Positions 8,324 through 17,260 of a DNA stretch of 64,000 nt are shown piece by piece (the first letter of the stretch is position 1; each line of letters opens with the position of its first letter). The notes beneath the pieces were generated by a model, which did no database searches, had not been told where the DNA came from, and saw nothing but the letters and a program-made list of their open reading frames with translations. The stretch is from Methylonatrum kenyense (GTDB lineage Bacteria; Pseudomonadota; Gammaproteobacteria; Nitrococcales; Aquisalimonadaceae). Where the stretch lies: assembly GCF_023195885.1 (NCBI RefSeq), contig NZ_JALPKO010000004.1:186001-250000 (forward strand). Direction: 5' to 3'. Both the position numbers and the translations under genes were made by a program.

Positions 8324-8935
8324 ATGAAAATCCGTCCGCTTTTGTCTTCTCTGTTGTTGGGCATTGCCCTGGTCCTGCCGACCCAGTCCGCCATAGCCGA
8401 TTCCGGTTCGTCCCACGAATGGGCCGGGCCGGATCGCGAGCGCTGGGTGTTCGCCTATGCCGGTCGGCTGAGCCGCGACCGCATGGTGCGTATCCTGACC
8501 CGGCTTGAAGCCTCGTTCGAGGACTCGGAATACTATTCCGGTGGTTTCGGCTGGCATCTTGGCACCAGTTGGGAGCACCTGCGCTGGGAGGCGGAGGTGC
8601 AGGCCGGGCGCCACAGCGGTGACCAGGATCACTGGGAATTCGTCGGTGTCATCGTCGCCCGCTGGACCAGATTCCCCTGGGACAACTACCTGGACACCAG
8701 TTTCGCCTTCGGTGAGGGCCAGTCCTATGCCACCAATTCACCGGTTTCCGAGCAGCGCAAGGGCACCCAGCGGCTGCTGAACTACCTGCTGGTCGAGGTC
8801 AGCGTCACCGTGCCCGGGACGCAGAATTTCGATGTGTTCACACGGCTGCATCACCGCTCCGCGGTGTTTGGCCTGTACGGCGGGGCCAGTGGCGGCTCCA
8901 ATGTTGTCGGCATAGGCACGCGTTACCGATTCTGA
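8324..8935 (+). CDS. Small outer-membrane beta-barrel protein, unknown function
   Basis: 203 residues. A signal peptide (MKIRPLLSSLLLGIALVLPT, cleavage likely after SAIA) precedes a chain of alternating strands rich in aromatic and Gly residues (YYSGGFGWHLGTSWEHLRWE, DNYLDTSFAFGEGQSY). It ends in RYRF, the C-terminal phenylalanine signature of outer-membrane barrels recognised by the Bam machinery. It would make an 8-10 stranded barrel. It recalls lipid A deacylase-sized barrels, but I see no conserved catalytic motif and do not assign a function. A bidirectional terminator follows, shared with the convergent porin gene. Confidence 0.75.
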   Translation: MKIRPLLSSLLLGIALVLPTQSAIADSGSSHEWAGPDRERWVFAYAGRLSRDRMVRILTRLEASFEDSEYYSGGFGWHLGTSWEHLRWEAEVQAGRHSGDQDHWEFVGVIVARWTRFPWDNYLDTSFAFGEGQSYATNSPVSEQRKGTQRLLNYLLVEVSVTVPGTQNFDVFTRLHHRSAVFGLYGGASGGSNVVGIGTRYRF

Positions 8936-8961
8936 TTCTGGGGCGCCCTGGTTCGCGGATT

Positions 8962-8989
8962 AAAAAAAGGCGCCCGAAGGCGCCTTTTT
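8962..8989. terminator. Bidirectional rho-independent terminator
   Basis: Stem GGCGCC/GGCGCC (8969-8974, 8979-8984) with a CGAA tetraloop, seven A on one side and five T on the other. It sits between two convergent genes and can serve both. Confidence 0.9.
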
Positions 8990-9011
8990 CATGCGCTTCT
9001 GAAACCCGAGA

Positions 9012-10331
9012 TCAGAAGCTGTACTTGGCCGAGACCTGCACCCGGTTCATGTCACCGGAGCCGACCCTGCCGGAGCGACCATCCGCACGGGCCACGCGGC
9101 CTTCGATGTTGCGCTCGGCCCAGAGATACTCGATGCCCACGTCCAGGTTCGAGATCGGCGAATGGATCAGGTTCACGTGTACCGACTGGATCGACTTGTT
9201 CGCCGCGTCAGGCGCGCTGCTCGGGTTGTCCGCCTCGACATAGCTGTAGATCAGGCTGCTACGGGTGCGGTCGGTCCACCAGCGCTGGTAACCAACGAAG
9301 CCGCCGGTGACGGTGACCAGATCCAGCCGGCCGTTCTCATCGACGAAGGCGTCGGGGAAGGCATTCAGCGAGATGTAACGGCCCAGGGCGTTGCCGACGT
9401 TGAACTGGAACTTGAGGGTGTCCTTGCCCACGGTCTTGACGTTGGCGCTCAGGCTGGCCGCGGCACCCCACTTGTCGTCGTCGATGTCGGCACCGGCGTC
9501 GGTGGAGCTGCTGCGATCGGCCCGGATGTTCCGCGCCATCACCGCCAGCGAGCCGTTGCCCCAGTCGCCGCTGGTGTTATAGCGGGCGACGATGTCCGGG
9601 AAGCGGTCATCACGGCCGGAGCGCAACGCGCCGCCTTCTGCAATCACAGCAGATTCCGTCACGATGGGGTTGCCGTCCTCGTCAATTCCGACAGAAGTTT
9701 GTGTTCCGAGGGCGTCTTCGGCAACGAGAGTCGTGAACGGCTGCTCGAGGGCAAACATCATGTTGTTGCCCATACCCATGTCGTGGGTGTAGCGCACCTG
9801 CAGGTTGCGGTTGAAGACGGTGCCCACCGGGCCAATGAAGTCCAGTGCCTCGGGCAGCGAGGACACATCGTAGAAGGTGCCCCAGGTCTGACCCACCAGC
9901 CAGGGGCCGACGGAGACAAACGCGTGGCGCAGGCGCGGCGTGGTGTTGCCGACCAGCCGCGAGCGGGCCAGGTCGCGTTCTTCGAGGAAATCCATCTCGA
10001 TGAAGGTGCGCACCTCGCCTAGCCGGCTTGGAGTGCTGGTGCCGAAGTTGATGCGCGACTCGCGGACGCTGTAGCGGGTCACGTTGTCTGCGTCCTGTGC
10101 GCCTTCCAGCGGAATCAGCGCCGGCACGAGGAAGGACTCATTGGCGTCGTTCAGCGCGCGGTTGGTGCGGTCGGTGAACATGGCGTCGGCCTTGACGTAG
10201 CCACCTATGGAGAAGGTGGTGTCGTTGAACGTGCCGAGTTCCACTGCGGCCGCGTTCTGCGCCATCATCAAGCCTGCCACCAGGCCGAGTGCGGTCCCGG
10301 CAGTTTTTCCAGTCAGGATTTTTCTGCTCAC
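9012..10331 (-). CDS. DcaP-type trimeric outer-membrane porin
   Basis: 439 residues. A signal peptide (about 1-27, ending QNAAA before VELGTF) precedes TFSIGGYVKADAMFTDRTN, VRESRINFGTSTPSRLGEVR, TFIEMDFLEERDLARSRLVG and RLRHAFVSVGPWLVGQTWGT. These are the hallmark opening strands of the DcaP family, whose members import small dicarboxylic or aromatic acids. The chain ends in VSAKYSF with a C-terminal Phe. The GTG at 10331 is chosen because GGAGGAAG lies 6 nt upstream and the signal peptide begins there; no ATG fits. The 5' region is long and partly AT-rich. Substrate is unknown. Confidence 0.9.
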   Translation of the reverse strand: MSRKILTGKTAGTALGLVAGLMMAQNAAAVELGTFNDTTFSIGGYVKADAMFTDRTNRALNDANESFLVPALIPLEGAQDADNVTRYSVRESRINFGTSTPSRLGEVRTFIEMDFLEERDLARSRLVGNTTPRLRHAFVSVGPWLVGQTWGTFYDVSSLPEALDFIGPVGTVFNRNLQVRYTHDMGMGNNMMFALEQPFTTLVAEDALGTQTSVGIDEDGNPIVTESAVIAEGGALRSGRDDRFPDIVARYNTSGDWGNGSLAVMARNIRADRSSSTDAGADIDDDKWGAAASLSANVKTVGKDTLKFQFNVGNALGRYISLNAFPDAFVDENGRLDLVTVTGGFVGYQRWWTDRTRSSLIYSYVEADNPSSAPDAANKSIQSVHVNLIHSPISNLDVGIEYLWAERNIEGRVARADGRSGRVGSGDMNRVQVSAKYSF

Positions 10332-10615
10332 GGTTCTTCCTCCGTTATCTGAAATCGCGTGCCCGGGCGGCGAGGGGTAGCCGCGCAAGCTTCTTCTTGG
10401 TGCATCGCTGGCCTCGTTCCGTCGAATCCCTTGGTCTTCTGGTGTCTGCCCTGAGTGGCGACGGAGGAGGCCGTGACGGGACCTTTGATCAGGCACGGTC
10501 CCACGTACGCATTGCATTTCGCTTGTTCCGGCGTTGCCTCCAATCGTTTGTTGGAGTTTCGCGACACCTGCGTCAGTGTCGGCCGGGTTTGTTGGTGAAA
10601 TGCAACGACACTGGA

Positions 10616-10644
10616 AAGATCGCCGCTATCCGGCATTTTGTCAA
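10616..10644 (-). promoter_or_regulatory. Possible sigma-70 promoter for the porin gene
   Basis: On the minus strand a perfect -35 hexamer TTGACA (10644-10639) is followed by a 17-nt spacer and a weak -10, GATCTT (10621-10616). It would give a 5' leader of roughly 280 nt. The poor -10 may mean activator dependence or that the true promoter is elsewhere in the AT-rich tract. Confidence 0.3.
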
Positions 10645-10988
10645 TTTTTCGAAGATGTTTTTCTCGGCTGTATGCCGCGTCAAATAAGGAAAAATGCCTA
10701 TTTGTTATGAAAGGAAAAATTAAAAATTAACAGAACAAATGAAAGCCGTTGGGGGTTTTTCGTTGTTTTTTCACAACGCATATGAGGCCGTGCGGGTCTT
10801 TGCGGACCGGGCAGGCAAGCAGCCTCGCTGCTTTCCGAGGCATTTCCTGGCGGTGTCCCGGAGCGGTGCAGCCCGATGCCGGGATTTACTGAGGAATGGC
10901 TCCAATCAGGCGTAGGAACCGTGATCGGGGCGGGTGTTACCAAATAACCCAGGCTTCCGGGGTGATTGTTTTCCTGGCGGGAACCGAC

Positions 10989-11012
10989 AAAAAAGCCGGC
11001 CCGCGGGCCGGC
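10989..11012 (-). terminator. Rho-independent terminator of the phasin gene
   Basis: Perfect stem GCCGGCCC/GGGCCGGC (10995-11002, 11005-11012) with a 2-nt centre; on the minus strand it is followed by six T. It starts 22 bp after the phasin stop codon. Confidence 0.9.
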
Positions 11013-11034
11013 TTCGGATTTCCTGGGGGTCGGA

Positions 11035-11397
11035 TCAGGCAGCGCGGTCGATGGCCTTGCTGACCGTCTCGATCTGTTCGCGGCTCAGCTTGCTGGTCTG
11101 TTCCGCGTAGTCACGGCCGAAGCCCAGCAGGGTCTGGACGTCGTCGCCAACCCGCTTGCCAACGGTCTGCACGGCATCGCCGCGCCCACCCAACCACTTC
11201 TGCAGGCTCTGCGGGCTGTCGATGGCAGCCGCTTCCTTGGCATAACCGACGCCCATCAGGATGTAGTCCCGGGCCACTTCGGTCTGGAAGGCCGATACTT
11301 TCTGGGCGTGATCCAGTGCCAGTTCGGCAAACTTGCGGGCCGGGCCGGTCAACTGCTCGAGCTGCTGTTCAAACATCTTGTTCACATCGGTGCTCAT
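11035..11397 (-). CDS. Phasin family protein
   Basis: 120 residues, all predicted amphipathic helix, of the phasin type that coats polyhydroxyalkanoate granules. The pattern MFEQQLEQLTGPARKFAELA, LDHAQKVSAFQTEVARDYI and GDDVQTLLGFGRDYAEQT is typical. A perfect AAGGAGGT ribosome binding site sits 5 nt before ATG 11397, consistent with an abundant protein. It is monocistronic with its own terminator. No PHA synthase or depolymerase is in the window, so the storage role is inferred from family only. Confidence 0.85.
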   Translation of the reverse strand: MSTDVNKMFEQQLEQLTGPARKFAELALDHAQKVSAFQTEVARDYILMGVGYAKEAAAIDSPQSLQKWLGGRGDAVQTVGKRVGDDVQTLLGFGRDYAEQTSKLSREQIETVSKAIDRAA

Positions 11398-11529
11398 CTG
11401 ATACCTCCTTGCGGTATCGGTGAATGATGCGTTGCAGCATAGCGCATCGATTGCTGCGATGCAACATTTCTTTTCGTCGAGCGGCGGGCGGCGCATACTG
11501 CGGTTGCGTCCTCATGGAATCTCCGGCCC

Positions 11530-13347
11530 ATGCGATTGTTTCGAACCTCGGTTGCCGCCATCTGCCTGTCGCTGTTCGCCACCGTGATCACGGCGGAAGA
11601 GACACTGACCGTACCCCTGGACCTGAGCCCGCCGATGCTGGAGAAACTGCTGGCGCGGGATCTGGGCATGGATGCGTCCGGCCAGGTAACGCTGCGCCAG
11701 GACGGCTGCAACTGGACCCGGCTCTCCGACATGCAACTGACGCCGGGGGAAGGCGGTTTGCAGGCCAGCTTCGCGACCCGGGCGCGGATCGGAACCGAGG
11801 TCTTCGGACGCTGCATCGGCAACGGCGAGTGGCATGGCCGGGTGCAGGTCGACCTGGAACCGGCGGTTGTCGAGGCCGGACTCGCGGTTGCCTTCCGGCC
11901 CAGTCGCACCGAGCTCCGGCGCCCGGACGGTACCGACACCTTACTGACCCGGACAGCGAGTTATCTGGTGGACTCGCTGGTGGTGCCAAGACTTGGCCAG
12001 CTGCGTATCGACCTGCGTCCATCACTGGACGCGCTGGACCGCTTGCTGGCCGACCTCAGCGCCGGCGTTGATCAGGAGTCGCTTGTCGATCGTGCCCGTC
12101 TGGCGGATGTCCAGCTCCATGACGACGGGCTAGAGGCTTCGCTGGCACTGCGCGTTCGGCCGCCTGCCGGGGCCATCGCCGAACCGCCGCTGGATGAAGA
12201 GGAGTTGCTCGAATGGCAGCGGCTCGAAGACGAGCTGGATGGATTCCTCACGGTGGTGATCCTGTATTTCGCCTCGTTCGTCGAGCAGCCCGCCATGCAA
12301 CGGGATCTGTTCGCGGTGCTGCTGGATTCCCGCCACGCCATCGCCGAGGCCCTGGTCGGCGAGGATGACGGGTCGGAACCGGATCCGGTCCGCAATTTGT
12401 TCGTCGGCAGCTGGGATCGCCTGCGTCCCCATCTGCTGGCGATGGAAGACGCGGGTCTGCTACCCGACGACGAGTTGCGCATTGCCGCGTTCATGGCCGG
12501 CAGTGACGCCATCCGGGCGCTGGATGCGCTGGGTCCGGAGTATGGCTTCGAAATCACTCGCGACGGATTGCGGCGCCTGGCGCGACTGCTGCTGGCCGAC
12601 GAGGCGCCGGCACGATTCACGCCGCTTCCGCTGGACGTCGACCCGCAGATGCGACGGCTGTTTCCGCCGCTCCGCGATATTCCTCTGGATGACGAGTCCG
12701 CTTCGTCCTCATGGCCACGCCTGCAGCTGATTCGCACCGCTGTCGCGGCGGACCGCTCGGCCGCCGAGGCCCTGCGTGGCCGCGTGGCAAGGCTCTCGGA
12801 ACTGGATGAGTACCTGGGTCTGGTGGCGACGTTGCTGGATGAAGAGGCCCAGCGTCGGATCGGCGGCGGCAGCCGCATCCCGCCGGTGTTCCGTCACATG
12901 ATCGATCCGTTGATACGGGCCACGGCCTGGAAGGAGTCCTGCTGGCGGCAGTACACCGGCTCACCGGAAAACCCACGGGTGATGACTTCCCCGGTGGGCG
13001 CACTGGGCATGATGCAGGTCCATGCCCGGGTCTGGCGGGGCCTTTACGACGTGAATCGCCTGGCGAACGATGTTGCCTACAACGTCAGCGCCGGAGCCGA
13101 CATCCTGGATTATTACTTCGTCGATTACGCCCTGCGCCGGGAAGAGCATCTGCAGCCCGGCGGCATGACCAACCTGGTGCGTGCCACCTACGCTGCCTAC
13201 AACGGCGGCCCCGGACATCTCGGTCGGTATCGCCGGGAGGGTACGGCGGCCAGCCTGCGGGCCATCGACCGGGATTTCTGGCACCACTACCAGGTGATGC
13301 GCCGTGACAAGTGGCCCGATGTGGCAAGCTGTTACGCGGTTAACTAA
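11530..13347 (+). CDS. Lytic transglycosylase (SLT domain) with large N-terminal domain of unknown function
   Basis: 605 residues. A signal peptide (about 1-22, ending VITA) is followed by about 430 residues I cannot assign, including an acidic DEEELLEWQRLEDELDGF stretch. The C-terminal soluble lytic transglycosylase domain spans about 455-600. Its motifs are AWKESCW (catalytic Glu469), SPVGALGMMQVHARVW and YAAYNGGPGHLGRY. Such enzymes cleave the MurNAc-GlcNAc bond with 1,6-anhydro product in the periplasm. The PH-domain membrane protein starts 12 bp after the stop, so the two are probably co-transcribed. The N-terminal part is much larger than in MltC- or MltE-like proteins. Confidence 0.85.
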   Translation: MRLFRTSVAAICLSLFATVITAEETLTVPLDLSPPMLEKLLARDLGMDASGQVTLRQDGCNWTRLSDMQLTPGEGGLQASFATRARIGTEVFGRCIGNGEWHGRVQVDLEPAVVEAGLAVAFRPSRTELRRPDGTDTLLTRTASYLVDSLVVPRLGQLRIDLRPSLDALDRLLADLSAGVDQESLVDRARLADVQLHDDGLEASLALRVRPPAGAIAEPPLDEEELLEWQRLEDELDGFLTVVILYFASFVEQPAMQRDLFAVLLDSRHAIAEALVGEDDGSEPDPVRNLFVGSWDRLRPHLLAMEDAGLLPDDELRIAAFMAGSDAIRALDALGPEYGFEITRDGLRRLARLLLADEAPARFTPLPLDVDPQMRRLFPPLRDIPLDDESASSSWPRLQLIRTAVAADRSAAEALRGRVARLSELDEYLGLVATLLDEEAQRRIGGGSRIPPVFRHMIDPLIRATAWKESCWRQYTGSPENPRVMTSPVGALGMMQVHARVWRGLYDVNRLANDVAYNVSAGADILDYYFVDYALRREEHLQPGGMTNLVRATYAAYNGGPGHLGRYRREGTAASLRAIDRDFWHHYQVMRRDKWPDVASCYAVN

Positions 13348-13359
13348 GCGAGGAATCCC

Positions 13360-13809
13360 ATGCGTTATTCGGACCGCCCGGCCTGGCGCGGGCAATGGAT
13401 GCTGATGATCGTCGTCGCCTTCCTGCTGCTGCTGGCCCTGGCGACGACTCCCGGATTTGGCGGCGAACCGGGGGAGCGGATTCTGGCGGCCGGCCTCTGG
13501 CTGGCCATGCTGGGCAGCCTGCTGCTGTTGTTGTATCGCCACTACGCCTGGAAGTACGAGATCGACGACAGCCGCGTGTCCCGGCATTACGGGATTGTCT
13601 CGCGGAATCAGCAAAGCGTCCGCATTCGGGATATCCGCAGCGTCGAACTGAATCAGACCCTGTTCCAGCGGATCTTCAATATCGGCGATTTGCTGTTCTA
13701 CTCGGCCGGGTCGGCGGCGGCAGAGGTTGAATTCCGCGGCGTGCGCGACCCGTCCGGCGTACGTGACCAGGTGGATCGTGCCATGGACAGCCAGACCGGC
13801 GAGGCCTGA
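13360..13809 (+). CDS. PH-domain membrane protein (bPH2, YdbS-like)
   Basis: 149 residues. Two hydrophobic segments (about 13-30 and 42-58) are followed by a bacterial pleckstrin-homology type domain (about 60-145). Its pattern is YEIDDSRVSRHYGIVSRNQQ, VRIRDIRSVELNQTLFQRIF, NIGDLLFYSAG. Members are common single-copy inner-membrane proteins of unknown role. The gene follows the lytic transglycosylase by 12 bp with a GAGGAATCCC ribosome binding site, so it is probably in the same operon. Confidence 0.85.
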   Translation: MRYSDRPAWRGQWMLMIVVAFLLLLALATTPGFGGEPGERILAAGLWLAMLGSLLLLLYRHYAWKYEIDDSRVSRHYGIVSRNQQSVRIRDIRSVELNQTLFQRIFNIGDLLFYSAGSAAAEVEFRGVRDPSGVRDQVDRAMDSQTGEA

Positions 13810-13920
13810 CGCCGCCGGGAACGATGTATTTCGCACATTTCGACCCGTTCAGCCTCTGCGGGTATCATTGCCGGCTGGCCGCGGCGTAGCGCCGCAATTC
13901 AGTGACGAGAGCAGCACATC

Positions 13921-15603
13921 ATGGGTAACGACAAGAAACGGCAGTACTCCAGTCAACTGGTGGATGGACCGCGCAAGGCCCCGGGGCGGGCCATGTTGCG
14001 TGCCGTCGGTTTCGGCGATGACGACTTCAAGAAGATGCAGGTGGGTATTGCCTCCACCTGGAGCATGGTCACGCCGTGCAATATGCACATCAACAAACTG
14101 GCGGATATTGCCGCGGCCGGCGTCGATGAAGCCGGCGGCAAGGGCGTGATCTTCAACACCATCACTATCTCGGACGGCATTTCCAATGGCGCCGAGGCGA
14201 TGAAGTATTCGCTGGTCTCGCGCGAGGTGATTGCCGACTCCATCGAGACCGTGGCCGGTTGCCAGGGTTTCGATGGGCTGGTGGCCATCGGTGGCTGCGA
14301 CAAGAACATGCCTGGTTGCCTGATCGCCCTGGCACGGCTGAACCGGCCTGCGGTGTTCGTCTACGGTGGCACGATTCGCCCGGGTGCGAATCGCACCGAC
14401 ATCGTCTCGGTGTTCGAGGCGGTGGGCGCGCATGCCAAGGGCAGCATCTCCGAGGTGCAACTTGGCGAGGTGGAGCGCACGGCGATCCCGGGGCCGGGTT
14501 CCTGTGGCGGTATGTACACGGCCAACACCATGGCCTCGGCCATCGAGGCGCTGGGCATGAGCCTGCCCGGCAGCTCGGCCCAGGATGCGATCAGCGAGGC
14601 CAAGGCCGAGGATTGCCGGCGCGCCGGCGCAGCGGTACTTGCGCTGGCCGACAAGGGCATCCTGCCGCGCGACATCATGACCCGCGAGGCCTTCGAGAAC
14701 GCCATTACCGTGGTCATCGCGCTGGGCGGCTCGACCAATGCCGTACTGCATCTGCTGGCCATGGCGGACACCGCTGGCGTGCCGCTGTCGCTGAATGATT
14801 TCGTGGAAATCGGCAAGCGCGTGCCGGTCCTCGCGGACCTGCGGCCGAGCGGCCGCTACATGATGTCGGAGCTGGTGGCCATTGGCGGCATTCAGCCGAT
14901 GATGAAGATGCTGCTCGACGCCGGCCTGCTGCACGGCAGCTGCATGACCGTGACCGGTGCAACCCTGGCCGAGAACCTGGCCGCCGTCGCGCCCTATGGC
15001 CCCGATCAGGACATCATTCGCCCCCTGGACAAGCCGATCAAGGCGGAAAGCCATCTGCGCATCCTGCGCGGCAATCTGGCGCCGGACGGCGCGGTGGCCA
15101 AGATCACCGGCAAGGAGGGCACGCAATTCTCGGGCAGTGCCCGGGTGTTCCATTCCGAGGAGCAGGCACTGGATGCCATCCTCGATGGCACCGTGGTTGC
15201 GGGCGATGTGATCGTGATTCGTTACGAAGGACCGAAGGGCGGTCCCGGCATGCGCGAGATGCTGGCGCCAACCTCCGCGATCATGGGCCGTGGTCTGGGC
15301 CAGGATGTGGCTTTGATCACCGACGGTCGCTTCTCAGGCGGCAGCCACGGTTTCGTGGTCGGTCATATCAGCCCGGAGGCGATGGACGGCGGCCCGCTGG
15401 CGCTGGTGGAAGACGGCGACCGGATCACCATCGATGCCGAGCAGGACCAGATCGTGTTGCATGTCGATGATGCGGAGCTGCAGCGCCGCCGCGACGCCTG
15501 GGTTGCGCCGGAGCCGCGCTACCCTCGTGGCGTGCTGGCCAAGTATGCCCGCACGGTTACGTCCGCCTCGCTTGGGGCGATCACCGACGCGCCCGACGAT
15601 TGA
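13921..15603 (+). CDS. ilvD: Dihydroxy-acid dehydratase
   Basis: 560 residues, the short IlvD class. It catalyses the third step of valine/isoleucine synthesis, dehydrating 2,3-dihydroxy-3-methyl acids to 2-oxo acids, with an Fe-S cluster and Mg. Candidate cluster cysteines are Cys53 (VTPCNMH), Cys126 ([10 protein letters not shown]) and Cys195 (PGSCGGMYT). [19 protein letters not shown] near the C-terminus is the other signature. ATG 13921 has GACGAGAG upstream. It is monocistronic and separated by 30 kb from ilvH-ilvC in this window. The Fe-S cluster type cannot be told from sequence alone. Confidence 0.97.
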   Translation: MGNDKKRQYSSQLVDGPRKAPGRAMLRAVGFGDDDFKKMQVGIASTWSMVTPCNMHINKLADIAAAGVDEAGGKGVIFNTITISDGISNGAEAMKYSLVSREVIADSIETVAGCQGFDGLVAIGGCDKNMPGCLIALARLNRPAVFVYGGTIRPGANRTDIVSVFEAVGAHAKGSISEVQLGEVERTAIPGPGSCGGMYTANTMASAIEALGMSLPGSSAQDAISEAKAEDCRRAGAAVLALADKGILPRDIMTREAFENAITVVIALGGSTNAVLHLLAMADTAGVPLSLNDFVEIGKRVPVLADLRPSGRYMMSELVAIGGIQPMMKMLLDAGLLHGSCMTVTGATLAENLAAVAPYGPDQDIIRPLDKPIKAESHLRILRGNLAPDGAVAKITGKEGTQFSGSARVFHSEEQALDAILDGTVVAGDVIVIRYEGPKGGPGMREMLAPTSAIMGRGLGQDVALITDGRFSGGSHGFVVGHISPEAMDGGPLALVEDGDRITIDAEQDQIVLHVDDAELQRRRDAWVAPEPRYPRGVLAKYARTVTSASLGAITDAPDD

Positions 15604-16130
15604 TCGTCCGGGGGCGGCGTACTGATCCATGCATAGTGGCGACCACAGAGTGCTGGGAGCGTCCGCTTTCCTTTGTCGCCATATTGTAGAAATCTACAAA
15701 TACGCCGAAATCGGAAAAACGGGAGGTTAAGCGATTACGTGGCCCAAGACTTTCATGAGGTTTTTGAGCACATGGAAGGATGTTCGACCCGGGCGCCCGC
15801 CCGGCCGCGTTCTGCGGCAACGCCTTGCGCTTGTTCCGCGACGTGCATCGGCAACATTCTGGCCAGTCAGATCGGTGGGCGGCCACGCCCTTCGCCACTG
15901 GGGTAGGAACAGTTGAGTTCCGTGAGCAGTGCATCCCACGGTGTCACCGCTCCGGGCCGGATATTCCACTAAATCGGAGACGCTCAATTGCATAGGTGGA
16001 ACGCTCTCGGTTTTCTGTCATAGTCATGATATCTCAACTCGGGACAGGAAGTTCAACCGCAAGGCCGAAATAAATCAGCATTTCCCTAATGGCGAGCCTT
16101 ATGCTAGATAATGCCAAAGGAGATTAGTCG
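15604..16130. other. 527-bp gene-free interval entering an AT-richer patch
   Basis: No convincing gene. The composition shifts from GC-rich (15780-15960) to AT-richer. It holds the palindrome at 15684-15699 and, at its right end, the AAAGGAG ribosome binding site for the gene at 16131. Frames longer than 60 codons on both strands show no family resemblance. Confidence 0.6.
15684..15699. promoter_or_regulatory. 16-bp palindrome, possible operator
   Basis: TTGTAGA-AA-TCTACAA: perfect 7-bp inverted repeats around a 2-bp centre. It is too short and AT-rich to be a terminator. It resembles the binding site of a dimeric repressor, but no adjacent regulator gene was seen. Confidence 0.35.
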
Positions 16131-16730
16131 ATGGGCGAATTGTTCGTGATTGCATTTGTCCTCGGTATGTTAGTGCTTGCCGTTTTGGGACTTGTTGGGC
16201 TAGCGAACCCAGGTTGGGTAGGTCTGAAGGGGCGCCTGCAATCTTCTCTAGTGTACTTCGGTTCAGCGATTTTTTGTTTTTTTTTCGCCGTCACCTTGAT
16301 TCCAGATTCTTCCAAAGAATTACACAGTGCGGAAAGTCTGGCACAAGAGAGTTCTAATGATGGGGAAGTGGCAGACGATACCGAAAATGTCGAGTACGTC
16401 GCACTTAGGAAACTAATCTCAAATTTTTCTGACTTAACAGAGGCGCAGAGGGGTCGTTGGAGGGAAGGTAATGATTGGGGGCATTGGGTTTATGGGGTAT
16501 GCGTTATTTCGGAAGTCTCCAACACCAGCTGGGTGTCCGAGATATCAGACGCCGCTTTTGAGGTTACATGTGAATTGCCTGACGGTAATCGCGCAATTCT
16601 TTTCTATGATGACGCAAGAGAAGAGAAGGTTATGGGTTTCAGTCGGGGAGATGTTTTAGATTTTCGCGGAAGACTGAAAACAATAAGGTATTGGGGGTTT
16701 TGGTCCAGCGGTTACGTTCAAGTCGATTGA
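16131..16730 (+). CDS. Two-TM membrane protein with possible OB-fold domain, unknown
   Basis: 199 residues. Two hydrophobic segments at the N-terminus (about 3-27 and 40-58) are followed by a charged linker. A soluble region from about 85 contains EVTCELPDGNRAILFYDD and GFSRGDVLDFRGRLKTIRYW, resembling the tRNA_anti-like OB-fold domains found in small stress or envelope proteins (inference). GC content is well below the rest of the window (16261-16320 holds about 22 G/C in 60, with a run of nine T), suggesting recent acquisition. The AAAGGAG ribosome binding site is good. The next gene follows after 28 bp, so the two probably form an operon. Confidence 0.75.
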   Translation: MGELFVIAFVLGMLVLAVLGLVGLANPGWVGLKGRLQSSLVYFGSAIFCFFFAVTLIPDSSKELHSAESLAQESSNDGEVADDTENVEYVALRKLISNFSDLTEAQRGRWREGNDWGHWVYGVCVISEVSNTSWVSEISDAAFEVTCELPDGNRAILFYDDAREEKVMGFSRGDVLDFRGRLKTIRYWGFWSSGYVQVD

Positions 16731-16758
16731 CACCGTTTCGAAAATAAGGAGTAATAAA

Positions 16759-17112
16759 ATGAGAAAGGCAGGCGGAATTATCGCTCTCATAGCTGGTATT
16801 TTTGGAATATTTGCAGCATTTACAACGCTCTTCGTTGGAGGCATGGGTAGCGCTTTTGAGGCTGAAGGTGCCGCCACTGTGGTTGGGTTGGGATGGGGCG
16901 GGGTTATCTTCTCGTTTCTGGTCGTTATACTCGGTGCTGTTTGTATGGGCGCGAAGTCAAAGGCGCCTGGAGTGCTGCTGATTATTGCATCAATATTCGG
17001 TGCTGTACTCGGGGGCACATTGGTAGCGCTTTTCATGGTGCTTGCCCTTATTGGAGGCATCCTCGCGCTCTTTGAAAAGGGTCAAGAACAAACGAGTCCG
17101 GCGGCAGATTAG
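16759..17112 (+). CDS. Four-TM small membrane protein (DUF4064-like), unknown
   Basis: 117 residues with four hydrophobic segments (about 5-28, 41-63, 68-88, 89-105), glycine- and alanine-rich, starting MRKAGGIIALIAGIFGIFAA. The arrangement recalls DUF4064-type proteins. The TAAGGAG ribosome binding site lies 8 nt before ATG 16759. It is AT-richer than the genome norm, like its upstream partner, and followed 150 bp later by the IS3 remnant. Function is unknown. Confidence 0.75.
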   Translation: MRKAGGIIALIAGIFGIFAAFTTLFVGGMGSAFEAEGAATVVGLGWGGVIFSFLVVILGAVCMGAKSKAPGVLLIIASIFGAVLGGTLVALFMVLALIGGILALFEKGQEQTSPAAD

Positions 17113-17260
17113 TCTAGCTACCGGGTCTCGTGTGATTGCGCACATGTCTGACGGGGAGATATGGATGGTTTTCTACCATAATTTCATGGCCTGCAGTCGT
17201 GTTGGCTGGTGTAGTGCTATCGGGTTCGCCCCCAGTTTTACGGACGCTTCCAAGAAGCCT

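Larger units (their letters stand above)
10332..11034. other. 700-bp gene-free interval upstream of the porin
   Basis: No open frame here shows a family or a good ribosome binding site. The part at 10640-10770 is strikingly AT-rich for this genome (for example GAAAGGAAAAATTAAAAATT), suggesting a promoter/regulator region for the porin. The phasin terminator lies at the right end. See the separate promoter entry. Confidence 0.7.

Noticed and set aside
10289-10687. 132-codon plus-strand frame in the porin leader
   Set aside because: Overlaps the porin start region, lacks a ribosome binding site and any known motif.
15581-15934. 117-codon minus-strand frame after ilvD
   Set aside because: No family resemblance, no ribosome binding site, and it runs into the ilvD 3' end.
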